Shown: in pieces, positions 28,093 to 36,105 of the stretch | Numbering within the stretch: position 1 is the first letter of the stretch | Layout: every line of letters begins with the position of its first letter | Assembly (NCBI RefSeq): GCF_900103185.1 | Contig: NZ_FNJD01000026.1 | Span: 1 to 42,726, forward strand | Reading direction: 5' to 3' | Length of the DNA stretch: 42,726 nt | DNA from: Sulfitobacter litoralis | GTDB taxonomy: Bacteria > Pseudomonadota > Alphaproteobacteria > Rhodobacterales > Rhodobacteraceae | Notes under the pieces: model-generated | The model's database searches: none | Seen by the model: only the letters and a program-made list of their open reading frames with translations | Told to the model about the DNA's origin: nothing | Translations under genes and position numbers: made by a program

Positions 28093-29800
28093 TCGCATAT
28101 ACGACACCCGCCCTCGCGAGGAGATTCTCGCGCTACCGCACTTTGCTCCTTTTGTGACGGCACCACGGATCGACGAGATCGGATTGCGGGAGTTGCGCAC
28201 ACTCGATGCATTTCTTGTATGGGCGGAACGACAAGGTGTGCAAATGCCATCTGTCGAAGACTTTCTCACTTTCAGCGCCGACGCAGCCTCCACCCGCAAG
28301 CTCGAAAACCTGCGTACCGCCTTAGACCGGATTGCCCCCGAAGGGTCTGTTATTCGTCAAACCGTACGCGACGCGATCCGTGAAAAAAGGCCCCGCAGTC
28401 GGTCCTGCGACAGGCGCCCGCGTGAAGAGATCATCGCGGGCGCACATTTTGCGCCTTACAGAGACGTGACAGAACTCGGCGCGGTGCCACTTGAGGATAT
28501 CAGGGTGCTCGATCGCTTCCTGATATTTGCAGAGGCGCGTCGAGTCGAACTTCCTTCTGTGACTGACTTCCTGCGTTTTGCGGGGGATGCAGGCTCGAGC
28601 CGTCGTTTGCGCAGCCTCAAATCCGCACTGGACACGATCCTACCAGGCAATCCAGCAGTGCTTTTGACGCTGCAGGCCGCCATCCGGCAAAAATCTCCCG
28701 AGAAAAAGGCACGACCGTCGAGGCCGCGACCTGCAGCGCGGCATCGTGTGCCGCACAGCTTGCTTCCTCCTGAGTGGCGACAGGCGCTGAGCGCGATGCG
28801 GGCCGGCGAAGATGTCGGTGGCCTGCGCCCCCCGGCGGAAAGTACTCTAAAGAACACCGAGGAGGTTCTGCGGGAGTACGCATGGATCATGATTGATGCG
28901 GGCCTTCCGGTCGCGATCACCATCGATGGCGTACGGAGGCTGGAAGCGGTCAGAACGCAACGCTCTCAAGCACGGTCTGAAAAAGCCTATCAGGGTCAAG
29001 GTGATCGTCCGGCGACCCGACATACTGCCGTGCAAAGAATCCGGGCTTTCGCCCAACATTTGGGTCTTGATCTGCTTCTGATCTCGACTCTTCAGGCACA
29101 TGAAAACTGGCTCCGGCGCGCTCTGGGCCGCGTCGTGCCACTCAAATTTGCCAAACTGGATAGATTGCCGGACCTCGCGGCGACGTGGGCGCTTGCCATG
29201 CGCCTACGTGAAGAGAGCCAGCAGGCAACTCGGCGGCAGAGCAAGCTGCGGTTGCTGAATGAAGCCACCGTGATCGCACTGTGGACCTTGCTGCCGCTTC
29301 GCTTGGCGGATGGCCGACTGCGATGGGGCCGCGACATCTCGTGGACCGGCCTATGCTACCGCGTGGATATCGACACGCAAAAGGCGGACGTGGCGATTTC
29401 AGGACGACTACATGAGCGGTTGACGCCATTCCTCGATGCGCTGGTGCTGCAGGGCGTCGCTCCTGCTTATCTCGAGGTCATGCGCACCAATGCTATCGCA
29501 GAACAATCGCCCCTTTTTCGCGACACGACGGGCAATATGCTCGCCTCGGGCCAACCTTCAAAAGTCTGGGCGAAGCACATGGGCACAGGCGCGCATATCT
29601 CAAGGTCGCGTGTCCACACAGAGCTTGGGAAGCTTGGCCTCGAGGGCGTCAACGCGGCGCTTGCGATCAGCGCGCAAATGGATGTGCGATCCGCCGAGTT
29701 CTACCAAGGGCAGGCCGTCGCGCAGGCAAGAATGGCACGGGGGCAGGACATGATGGAAGGTTTGCTCGATGAGGCCGAAATATTGGAAAACATGAACTAA
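28085..29800 (+). CDS. large recombinase-like protein with a duplicated N-terminal module
   Basis: A 571-residue protein. The N-terminus contains two copies of about 90 residues (from RPREEILALPHFAPF and again RPREEIIAGAHFAPY, each followed by SVEDFLTFSADA or SVTDFLRFAGDA), an internal tandem duplication. The C-terminal part looks like a divergent tyrosine recombinase: LLPLRLADGRLRW may hold the motif I arginine and SAEFYQGQ the tyrosine, but the HxxR box is not clear (ISRSRVHTELG). It may therefore be an accessory partner of the upstream recombinase, whose stop it overlaps. The duplicated module could bind DNA repeats. Confidence 0.65.
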   Translation: MADRIYDTRPREEILALPHFAPFVTAPRIDEIGLRELRTLDAFLVWAERQGVQMPSVEDFLTFSADAASTRKLENLRTALDRIAPEGSVIRQTVRDAIREKRPRSRSCDRRPREEIIAGAHFAPYRDVTELGAVPLEDIRVLDRFLIFAEARRVELPSVTDFLRFAGDAGSSRRLRSLKSALDTILPGNPAVLLTLQAAIRQKSPEKKARPSRPRPAARHRVPHSLLPPEWRQALSAMRAGEDVGGLRPPAESTLKNTEEVLREYAWIMIDAGLPVAITIDGVRRLEAVRTQRSQARSEKAYQGQGDRPATRHTAVQRIRAFAQHLGLDLLLISTLQAHENWLRRALGRVVPLKFAKLDRLPDLAATWALAMRLREESQQATRRQSKLRLLNEATVIALWTLLPLRLADGRLRWGRDISWTGLCYRVDIDTQKADVAISGRLHERLTPFLDALVLQGVAPAYLEVMRTNAIAEQSPLFRDTTGNMLASGQPSKVWAKHMGTGAHISRSRVHTELGKLGLEGVNAALAISAQMDVRSAEFYQGQAVAQARMARGQDMMEGLLDEAEILENMN

Positions 29801-29992
29801 AAAGAGCGGTGGAAATGCGGCTCGATCCGTGTCGGATTGTGGCTTCCTTTACAGAACCACACCCCGACACCGTTCAAGCCCCGAATTGAGACGGAATAGA
29901 GGGCGTGATCACCGGAAACCGGTTCAATCTGGGCGCGCCGGATCAAAGTTGCTGCACTGTGCGCCCAAACCCGCTCTGTCGAAAGGAGGAAC

Positions 29993-30433
29993 ATGAGCGA
30001 CTTGACGCTGCCACATTGGAGCAGCTTTTCGAAGGGGTCAGAGCCCATGTTCGCCCAAATACCAGAATTTCATCCCATGACAGAGGGGACTCCTATTGCG
30101 CGGACCGCACGGGAGTTTCTTGCGCTTCACGGCCATTGCCTGCCCGAAATGATCGACTTGTTGGCCGGGGTCAAAGCTGGGACCAAAGTGTTTCACCTGA
30201 TCGAAGGCGTTGCCGCAGGGTCACTCTCCGATCGGCAGATAATGAGGGGGTTTGATACAATCCTCGCCGCCCTGGATCTGCGCCACGTGGGCGATTCGTC
30301 CCGGCTCCAAACTGCGCTCTTTTCGGAGAGCGACCCAGGCTCCGATATCGTGCACGACATCTGTGCGATGACCGAAGCAGTTGCGGCGCTTATCAGCCAA
30401 CTGAGAATGTCCGGCGCGCAGGTCCTCGCATGA
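29993..30433 (+). CDS. hypothetical protein of the integrative element
   Basis: A 146-residue protein with no recognised family. It begins with an excellent ribosome binding site (AAAGGAGG) six bases before the ATG. The sequence is mostly helical, with a segment REFLALHGHCLPEMIDLLAG and an alanine-rich C-terminus; no signal peptide or membrane segment. It lies 190 bp after the recombinase pair and is followed by a strong terminator-like hairpin, so it may be the last gene of that unit. Confidence 0.6.
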   Translation: MSDLTLPHWSSFSKGSEPMFAQIPEFHPMTEGTPIARTAREFLALHGHCLPEMIDLLAGVKAGTKVFHLIEGVAAGSLSDRQIMRGFDTILAALDLRHVGDSSRLQTALFSESDPGSDIVHDICAMTEAVAALISQLRMSGAQVLA

Positions 30434-30468
30434 TCCTGATACCACAGTAGAAAGCGGCGTCCTTAAAA

Positions 30469-30513
30469 GGAAGGGGGGGGTACCCTCGACGGTGGATGCC
30501 CCCCTTTTTTTCC
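30469..30513 (+). terminator. rho-independent terminator after the hypothetical gene at 29993
   Basis: A run of G (AAGGGGGGGG at 30471-30480) pairs with CCCCCCTTTTTTT at 30499-30511, leaving a GC-rich hairpin with a long T tract. It ends the recombinase unit. Confidence 0.65.
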
Positions 30514-30581
30514 AGCATCCTTGACGCTTTCTGTCTGTGCAGGCGAGCAGATGGTGAGCGTCGGTCCTTCGAAGATCCATG

Positions 30582-30601
30582 CACCAGCCCCCGGGCTGGT
30601 G
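30582..30601. repeat. perfect hairpin upstream of the hypothetical gene at 30663
   Basis: CACCAGCCC and GGGCTGGTG are perfect inverted arms around two bases. A second short hairpin (CCCGG, TCATTG, CCGGG) lies at about 30625-30640. They sit in the 5' leader of the next gene and may be a control or protein-binding element. Confidence 0.45.
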
Positions 30602-30662
30602 ACTTGAGCGACGAGTCTCCAAATCCCGGTCATTGCCGGGGCTCGTTCGCAGGGAGAACGAG

Positions 30663-31028
30663 ATGCAGCACAGCATGCTCATTCCAACCGAAAGCCCGAG
30701 GCCGACGCGAGCCACGTCCGGGTTGAAAGCCGTACGACGCTTTGCGCAACGTGACGGGGCAACCCTGATCCGGGTGCTGAGAACGGCAGTCGGGCCGTCA
30801 GGTGTTGCGGCCGCAGAGCGTCTGCTCGACGGCCTGTGGTCTCTGGAGCCGCAACAGGACGAGGTCCAAGGGGCATTGAAGAAGCTGGTCCAGATGACCG
30901 AAGCTCTTCCTCCGACCGTAGATCAGCTCTCTTCGGAGCCAGATGCGTGGTGCGATGATCTGGACAATGCGATCCGATATTTTGGTGCAAGGCTGACGGA
31001 CCTTGCGGGCGGTCTTGCGACGGGATGA
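30663..31028 (+). CDS. hypothetical protein of the integrative element
   Basis: A 121-residue protein beginning MQHSMLIPTES, preceded by GGGAG. It is basic at the N-terminus (LKAVRRFAQRDGATLIRVLR) and helical throughout, without signal peptide or membrane segment. No family recognised. It is convergent with the tRNA-linked integrase; a start 30 bases earlier (30633) is possible but lacks a better ribosome site. Confidence 0.55.
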   Translation: MQHSMLIPTESPRPTRATSGLKAVRRFAQRDGATLIRVLRTAVGPSGVAAAERLLDGLWSLEPQQDEVQGALKKLVQMTEALPPTVDQLSSEPDAWCDDLDNAIRYFGARLTDLAGGLATG

Positions 31029-31165
31029 ACTTGGGGCCCTGGCAGAGAAATCGGCCGGGGTCCTTCAGTGCACTTGCGTTATCGGCGGATGCGAGGCAGC
31101 TGATCCAGCTGCCGCCTCGAGGCCCACAAAGCTCCCAAATCAACCAGCAAAGCCCGCCCTGGCCC

Positions 31166-33445
31166 CTAAACGACCCTCAGATGCTGCCTGCGTTCCTGGT
31201 CAACGTACCGGGTCTCCTCACGCGGCATCTCAAACGGGCTGATGATCATGGAAGTGTCGACACTGACCTCCCTGATCCGCTCCAGCAAAGGTGCCATCTT
31301 CAGCCCTTGGGCGTAGGATTTCTCCCCTTCGTCCTGCGGGGCGTGGCCCATCAGGCGCCGCCGGATCGCATCTGAGCGATCCTGGTTCAGCAGATCGCCA
31401 TGAAAGCTTGTTCGGAGGGCGTGGAAATCGAGGCCCCGCCAGTAACAACCGTGGGTCTTGCGGTAATAGCCGAAGGCCTTGCTGAAGTTCTCCGCAAAGT
31501 TTTCCTTGGTGGATCCACGTGTAAGATCCGGAAACAGTCTGGTTTGCGATTGCCTGCGGCGGAGTTCGACGAGTTTCATGAACCCCAGTTTGATAAGGTC
31601 CGGATGAACCGGTAAGCGTCGCTCTCCCGCCTCGGACTTGACGTTGTTGCCTTCGGTGTTGCGAACCCACAGGTAATCAATCCCGTCTTCCGTTCCGAAA
31701 TCCTTTGGTCCCAGCTGCAGGCTTTCCTGCATGCGCAAGCCTTGGAGCCGACCGATCAGGGGTGCCCAGAACAGCGGGTCGCCTGGATCTTCTGTCTCGC
31801 CCTGGTACACCGGTGACGCGAACAGCTTGGTGATGCGGTCATCCCAGGACGTGCGGGCGCGGCAATCCTGGGTGCGTTTCAGCCCGTCGGCTTCCGCCTT
31901 GGTCCAGGAGCATATCTCGAAGGGATTCGTGTCGATCATCTGCATGGCATACAGCATTTTCCCGATCGCATTGGGCGTGCGGCAATGCTTGAGATAGGTG
32001 TCGACCCGCAGCCGTGGCACCTTTGCCCCCAGCTTTGCAGCTTCGAGATCGGCGTTGGTGTGGTTGGATCTGCTGGAGACACGCAAGACCTGCGCCCTCG
32101 CAGCGTCGATTTCGCTGGCGTCGACCCGTTCGATCAGCTCGCGATACCCCGCCGTCGCCTTCAGGTGTTCGGTTTTTCCGTGATCCCGGGGAATGCGCCA
32201 GATCAGATCCAAGGCATCTTCGACGTCGCTGACGGCGATGTCCTCAAATGGGAGGTCACCCAAGAGATCCAGCCAGATCCGGCTGGCGACATCCAGTTTC
32301 GATCCGCTCGATTTCTCCCAGGCGACGCCCGTCGGTTGGTGTCGTCTCTGATGTTTGTGAAAATTCTCGCCATAGCCGGCACGCTTGATGTCCACGTAGA
32401 GATCGTAGGCTTCCCGCAGGGTGATGCCCCGGGGTTTCGAAAGGCTGATGCAGGATGCGTCACTGAGGGTGTCGAGGTTGACCCCGATTTTCGGGGGCCG
32501 TGCGGCGATGCGGCGTGTGATCTCGTCTTCTTTGTCCGGAGAGGCTGCCTGCCCTTGCGGTGGCGGGGAGTGTGCCGGTGGCAAAGCAGGGTAGGCAGAC
32601 GCCGCGGCATGCCCTGCGGCCGGTCTCGTTGTTTCGGTCGCAGCGCAGACAGGCTGCGCCGGCGCGGATGGTGCAGCGGTCGCCTCGGACACCGTGGCTT
32701 GCTGTCCTGCATGCGGACGAGGGGTCGGATTCGGAATGACTGTAGCCGCATCTGCATGGGTACTGGCAAATTGTGCAGATGCCGTTTGCACATCGCACGG
32801 GGGTGTCCAGGGGCCGGCGCTAAGCTGCCTCGGCTGCGCCTCACGCCGCATCTGAGCCATGGCAGAGCGAAACACCGGCGACGGGCCATCGTAGATGCCT
32901 TGATCACGCCGTGCGCGCTCTTCGCTGACGTCCAGCAGGATCTGCGTGGCCTGGATCGCGAGGCTTAACCAATCCTGATCTTCCTCATCGAGCGCCAGCC
33001 CGAGCCGGGCCGCGACATGGCGGAGCGGCTTCCGGCAAACCTCACGGTCCCGCAGCAACAGGGCATGGCGCAGGGTTTCCTGCAGGGCCGCTTCGCGTTG
33101 CAGCTCGAAGGCCGCCGCTTGGGCACAGCGTTGCGGTGCGATCGCGCGGGCCCGCTCAAAGCATTCGATCTCGAAACGGGCGAGGTCGGTCAGCAGGCGG
33201 TCTGCAAGTTCAGGGGCGATTGGCATCGTCTTCTCCGTCATGGCGGCGAAGACCTGGTCGCTGATCCGGGTCAACCGGTTCGCAAGGGTCTTCGCGTCTC
33301 GCAATGACGTGGTGCGAAGCGAAAAGACGCGGAAATTCTTTTCTGAAAAAAATGCGAGTCCCTTCCGAACCGGCATTCTGCGACGCCAGTAGAAGCCGGA
33401 CGGGCGATGTTCCAGATGGGATTGTGAGACGCGACTCCGAGCCAT
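31166..33445 (-). CDS. tRNA-linked tyrosine integrase with DUF6538-type N-terminus
   Basis: A roughly 760-residue site-specific recombinase. The N-terminal HLEHRPSGFYWRRRMP is the pattern of DUF6538, common in island integrases of alphaproteobacteria. A low-complexity Pro/Ala linker at about 225-300 separates it from the SAM-like core-binding and catalytic domains. The catalytic set is present: Arg in LQGLRMQES, HxxR in FHALRTSFH, the second histidine in LMGHAPQ, and Tyr in EKSYAQG. The ATG at 33445 (AAGGA upstream) is preferred to a TTG at 33451. It starts 121 bp from the 3' end of tRNA-Asn, the probable attachment site, with a GTGCAC array between. Confidence 0.9.
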   Translation of the reverse strand: MARSRVSQSHLEHRPSGFYWRRRMPVRKGLAFFSEKNFRVFSLRTTSLRDAKTLANRLTRISDQVFAAMTEKTMPIAPELADRLLTDLARFEIECFERARAIAPQRCAQAAAFELQREAALQETLRHALLLRDREVCRKPLRHVAARLGLALDEEDQDWLSLAIQATQILLDVSEERARRDQGIYDGPSPVFRSAMAQMRREAQPRQLSAGPWTPPCDVQTASAQFASTHADAATVIPNPTPRPHAGQQATVSEATAAPSAPAQPVCAATETTRPAAGHAAASAYPALPPAHSPPPQGQAASPDKEDEITRRIAARPPKIGVNLDTLSDASCISLSKPRGITLREAYDLYVDIKRAGYGENFHKHQRRHQPTGVAWEKSSGSKLDVASRIWLDLLGDLPFEDIAVSDVEDALDLIWRIPRDHGKTEHLKATAGYRELIERVDASEIDAARAQVLRVSSRSNHTNADLEAAKLGAKVPRLRVDTYLKHCRTPNAIGKMLYAMQMIDTNPFEICSWTKAEADGLKRTQDCRARTSWDDRITKLFASPVYQGETEDPGDPLFWAPLIGRLQGLRMQESLQLGPKDFGTEDGIDYLWVRNTEGNNVKSEAGERRLPVHPDLIKLGFMKLVELRRRQSQTRLFPDLTRGSTKENFAENFSKAFGYYRKTHGCYWRGLDFHALRTSFHGDLLNQDRSDAIRRRLMGHAPQDEGEKSYAQGLKMAPLLERIREVSVDTSMIISPFEMPREETRYVDQERRQHLRVV

Positions 33446-33459
33446 GGCCAAGTGTCCTT

Positions 33460-33501
33460 GTGCACGTGTATGTGCACTGCCAAGTGCACCAATCTGTGCA
33501 C
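33460..33501. repeat. four GTGCAC palindromes at exact 12-bp spacing
   Basis: GTGCAC starts at 33460, 33472, 33484 and 33496, a period of exactly 12 bp. The array lies between the integrase start and tRNA-Asn. Such repeats next to an integrase gene suggest arm-type integrase sites or an autoregulatory operator. Confidence 0.7.
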
Positions 33502-33565
33502 CTCATCGGCGAGCATCGACTCCGGACGGAGAAAATCCAATAATTTCAATGCGGTTTGGGTAAAA

Positions 33566-33640
33566 TGGCTCCGACGGTAGGGATCGAACCTACGACCAAT
33601 TGATTAACAGTCAACTGCTCTACCGCTGAGCTACGTCGGA
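33566..33640 (-). tRNA. tRNA-Asn (GTT), probable attachment site
   Basis: The minus strand reads TCCGACGTAGCTCAGC at the 5' end, an anticodon loop TTGACTGTTAATCAA with anticodon GTT, the T arm GGTTCGATCC, and acceptor 3' strand CGTCGGA, discriminator G and encoded CCA. All arms pair. The 3' end faces the integrase and accessory region, as usual for islands in tRNA genes. The gene is complete. No second copy of its 3' part was found by eye to the left, so the far attachment site is probably outside the window. Confidence 0.95.
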
Positions 33641-33721
33641 ACGGTCTGCACCGTATAGCTATGGTAATTTGCGGCGTCCAGAGGGATTTGTCACTTTTTT
33701 CCAGATTTTTTCAAAAGAGTT

Positions 33722-34633
33722 TTAAACCCTCCGAAATGAGGCCGTGGCGCAAAGCGGACCTAGGGGCGCAATCTTGTTTTTTCCTGTAAGGTCAATCAGA
33801 TGTGCAAGGACGTTGCGGGTCGCGGCACCCAACAATGCAGGCGGGGTTTCGGTGTAGATTTCGGCGGCGAGCGCCGCAGCAGTGGCGGGGCCGTGTTCTA
33901 GGGCACGCAGGATATCTGCCTCGCGGGAAAGCCGATGCGAGACCAACCAATCCAGTCGCGCGGCAGGGTCTGTCACCGGGGCACCGTGGCCAGGGTAGAA
34001 CACCCGCCAGCGGGTTCGCTGCAGTTCCGCGCAGGATGCCATAAAGTCGGTCAGATCCCCATCCGGGGGCGATACGAGCGAACTGGCCCAGCCCATAACG
34101 TGGTCAGCGGTGAAACAGGCGTCGCCCCACTGCAGGCTAATATGGTTGCCGATATGTCCGGGTGTGTGAATCACCTGAACCTCCCAATCGTCACCGGCGA
34201 TGGTCTCTCCGTGGCGGACAAGCTGGTCGGGGATGAACCCGGCGTCGATGCCTTCGCCACCGCCGATGTCGGATGCGGCGGCCAGTTGCTGCATCACCTC
34301 GGACCGTCCCGCAAAAGCGTCCCCGAATGCAAGAATTGGTGCGGCACATACGCGGGCAAGGTCTTGGGCCAGCGGCGAGTGGTCAAGATGGGTGTGGGTC
34401 ACAATGATATGGCTGATGTGCTGGTCGGGACCGATCGCATCAAGGATTGCCTGCAGATGGGGATGTGAGGCAGGGCCGGGATCAATCACCGCGATGCCGC
34501 GGGTCCCGAGAAGATAGGTATTGGTCCCGCGATAGGTCATGGGCGAGGGGTTGTCGGCCACAATACGGCGCAGGCCTGGCTCTAGCGTTTCGGCAGGTCC
34601 GATGGCGGGGTCAAAGTCGTCTGGGGGCAGCAT
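33722..34633 (-). CDS. MBL-fold metallo-hydrolase with C-terminal winged helix (LACTB2-like)
   Basis: A 303-residue zinc hydrolase. The metal motif THTHLDHSP gives HxHxDH; further ligands are in HTPGHIGNH, FTADHVMGW and YPGHG. The N-terminal PSPMTYRGTNTYLLG and C-terminal winged-helix segment are those of LACTB2-like proteins, some of which are ribonucleases, so the substrate is uncertain. The ATG at 34633 is chosen for its ribosome site and to avoid overlap with the divergent kinase gene at 34679. Confidence 0.85.
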   Translation of the reverse strand: MLPPDDFDPAIGPAETLEPGLRRIVADNPSPMTYRGTNTYLLGTRGIAVIDPGPASHPHLQAILDAIGPDQHISHIIVTHTHLDHSPLAQDLARVCAAPILAFGDAFAGRSEVMQQLAAASDIGGGEGIDAGFIPDQLVRHGETIAGDDWEVQVIHTPGHIGNHISLQWGDACFTADHVMGWASSLVSPPDGDLTDFMASCAELQRTRWRVFYPGHGAPVTDPAARLDWLVSHRLSREADILRALEHGPATAAALAAEIYTETPPALLGAATRNVLAHLIDLTGKNKIAPLGPLCATASFRRV

Positions 34634-34678
34634 GGTTTTGCCTTTCACTGGGGCAGGGGGCTGGCTAAGGTCTATCTC

Positions 34679-36007
34679 ATGTTCTTTGTCTGGCTCAAAC
34701 GTTATATGCCCCGCGGCATCTATGGGCGCGCTGCCCTGATCTTGCTGTTGCCGGTGGTGATCTTGCAACTGGTAATGACTGTTATCTTTGCGCAGCGGAA
34801 CTATGAGGGGGTCACCAACCAGATGACCGATACGGTCCTGCGCGAGGTTGCCTTGGTTATGCAGGTGGTAGAGGCAGCCCCCACGGTCGATACTGTTTCT
34901 ACCGCTATGCAAAATCAGCTTGCAGTGCTTGAGATGCGCGTTGCCCCAGTTTCTGCCGCCGAGATTCCATCGCACAATAGGATGAAGTGGTATGACTATT
35001 CCGGCAGGGTGATGGTGGCGCGGTTCAAGAATAAGCTGCCGTCGTTTCTAAGGCTCGACCTGACCCAGCCAGGGGCGGTGCATCTTTATACTCGGTCACG
35101 GTTCGGCCCGCTGGATATCCAGTTTGAACGCCGCCGTATTTCAGCGTCAAATCCCCATCAGCTGTTTGTCTATACCTTCAGCTTCGGCTTTTTGATGACT
35201 TTGATTTCGTTCGTTTATCTGCGCAACCAGCTGCGCCCGATCAAACGCCTGGCCCGCGCGGCCGAAGCCTTTGGACGGGGGCGACATGTGCCATATACGC
35301 CCACCGGAGCAGTCGAGGTGCGCGCGGCGGGGGCTGCTTTTGTCGATATGCGCGCGCGGATCGAGCGGCAGATCGAGCAGCGGACCTTGATGTTGTCGGG
35401 TGTCAGTCATGACTTGCGCACGCCGCTCACCCGGATGCGCCTGGGGCTAGCGATGATAGACGAGGACGATGCAGAGCCGCTATTGCAAGATGTCAACGAT
35501 ATGCAGGGGATGCTGGACGCGTTTCTGGATTTCGCAAAAGGCACCGCCGAGGGCGAGGCCGAAGCGCTGGACCCCCACGCGCTGATGCAAACCGCGATAG
35601 AAGACGCGCAGCGTGCGGGGCGCAACGTGACCTTGCTGCCGCCCGAGGGTGACGGGGCGGGCACTGTTCGGCTGCGCCGCATGGCGATTTTGCGGGCGGT
35701 AGATAATCTGATCTCGAACGCGGTGCGCTATGGCGCGCGGGCCGAGGTGTCGGTGCTGCTGACAGACAAAACGTTACGGATCAGGGTCGAGGACGACGGT
35801 CCTGGCATCCCTGAAGACCTTCGTACTGAGGCCGTGCGCCCGTTCTCTCGACTTGATCCTGCACGCAATCAAAACAGTGGTAGCGGCGGTGTTGGACTGG
35901 GCCTCGCCATCGCGACAGACATCGCCCGCGCCCATGGTGGAACGCTGCGCTTGGGGTCGTCGGACAGTCTTGGCGGTCTGCGGGCCGATATTATCGTCGC
36001 CCGATAA
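34679..36007 (+). CDS. EnvZ-like sensor histidine kinase
   Basis: A 442-residue membrane kinase of EnvZ type. Membrane segments at about 18-38 and 162-182 enclose a periplasmic domain; a HAMP region follows (LRPIKRLARAAEAFGRG), then the H-box GVSHDLRTPLTRMRLGLAM, N-box DNLISNAVRYGA, DDGPGIP and GVGLGLAIATDIARAHGG. It senses an unknown envelope signal. No response regulator lies next to it: the left neighbour is the divergent hydrolase, the right a transpeptidase, so the partner is elsewhere. Confidence 0.9.
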   Translation: MFFVWLKRYMPRGIYGRAALILLLPVVILQLVMTVIFAQRNYEGVTNQMTDTVLREVALVMQVVEAAPTVDTVSTAMQNQLAVLEMRVAPVSAAEIPSHNRMKWYDYSGRVMVARFKNKLPSFLRLDLTQPGAVHLYTRSRFGPLDIQFERRRISASNPHQLFVYTFSFGFLMTLISFVYLRNQLRPIKRLARAAEAFGRGRHVPYTPTGAVEVRAAGAAFVDMRARIERQIEQRTLMLSGVSHDLRTPLTRMRLGLAMIDEDDAEPLLQDVNDMQGMLDAFLDFAKGTAEGEAEALDPHALMQTAIEDAQRAGRNVTLLPPEGDGAGTVRLRRMAILRAVDNLISNAVRYGARAEVSVLLTDKTLRIRVEDDGPGIPEDLRTEAVRPFSRLDPARNQNSGSGGVGLGLAIATDIARAHGGTLRLGSSDSLGGLRADIIVAR

Positions 36008-36105
36008 GGAGATTAGCCGAGTTCATCATATTTGAACATTTTCTCAGTAGCTTGAACCAAACACCCCCTTGCGCGTTGGTCCTCAAATTAATGAGGATTA
36101 TGTTC

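Noticed and set aside
26272..33445. RIT (recombinases in trio) element
   Set aside because: RIT elements have three consecutive recombinase genes in one direction; here two are in tandem and the third is convergent and of another type.
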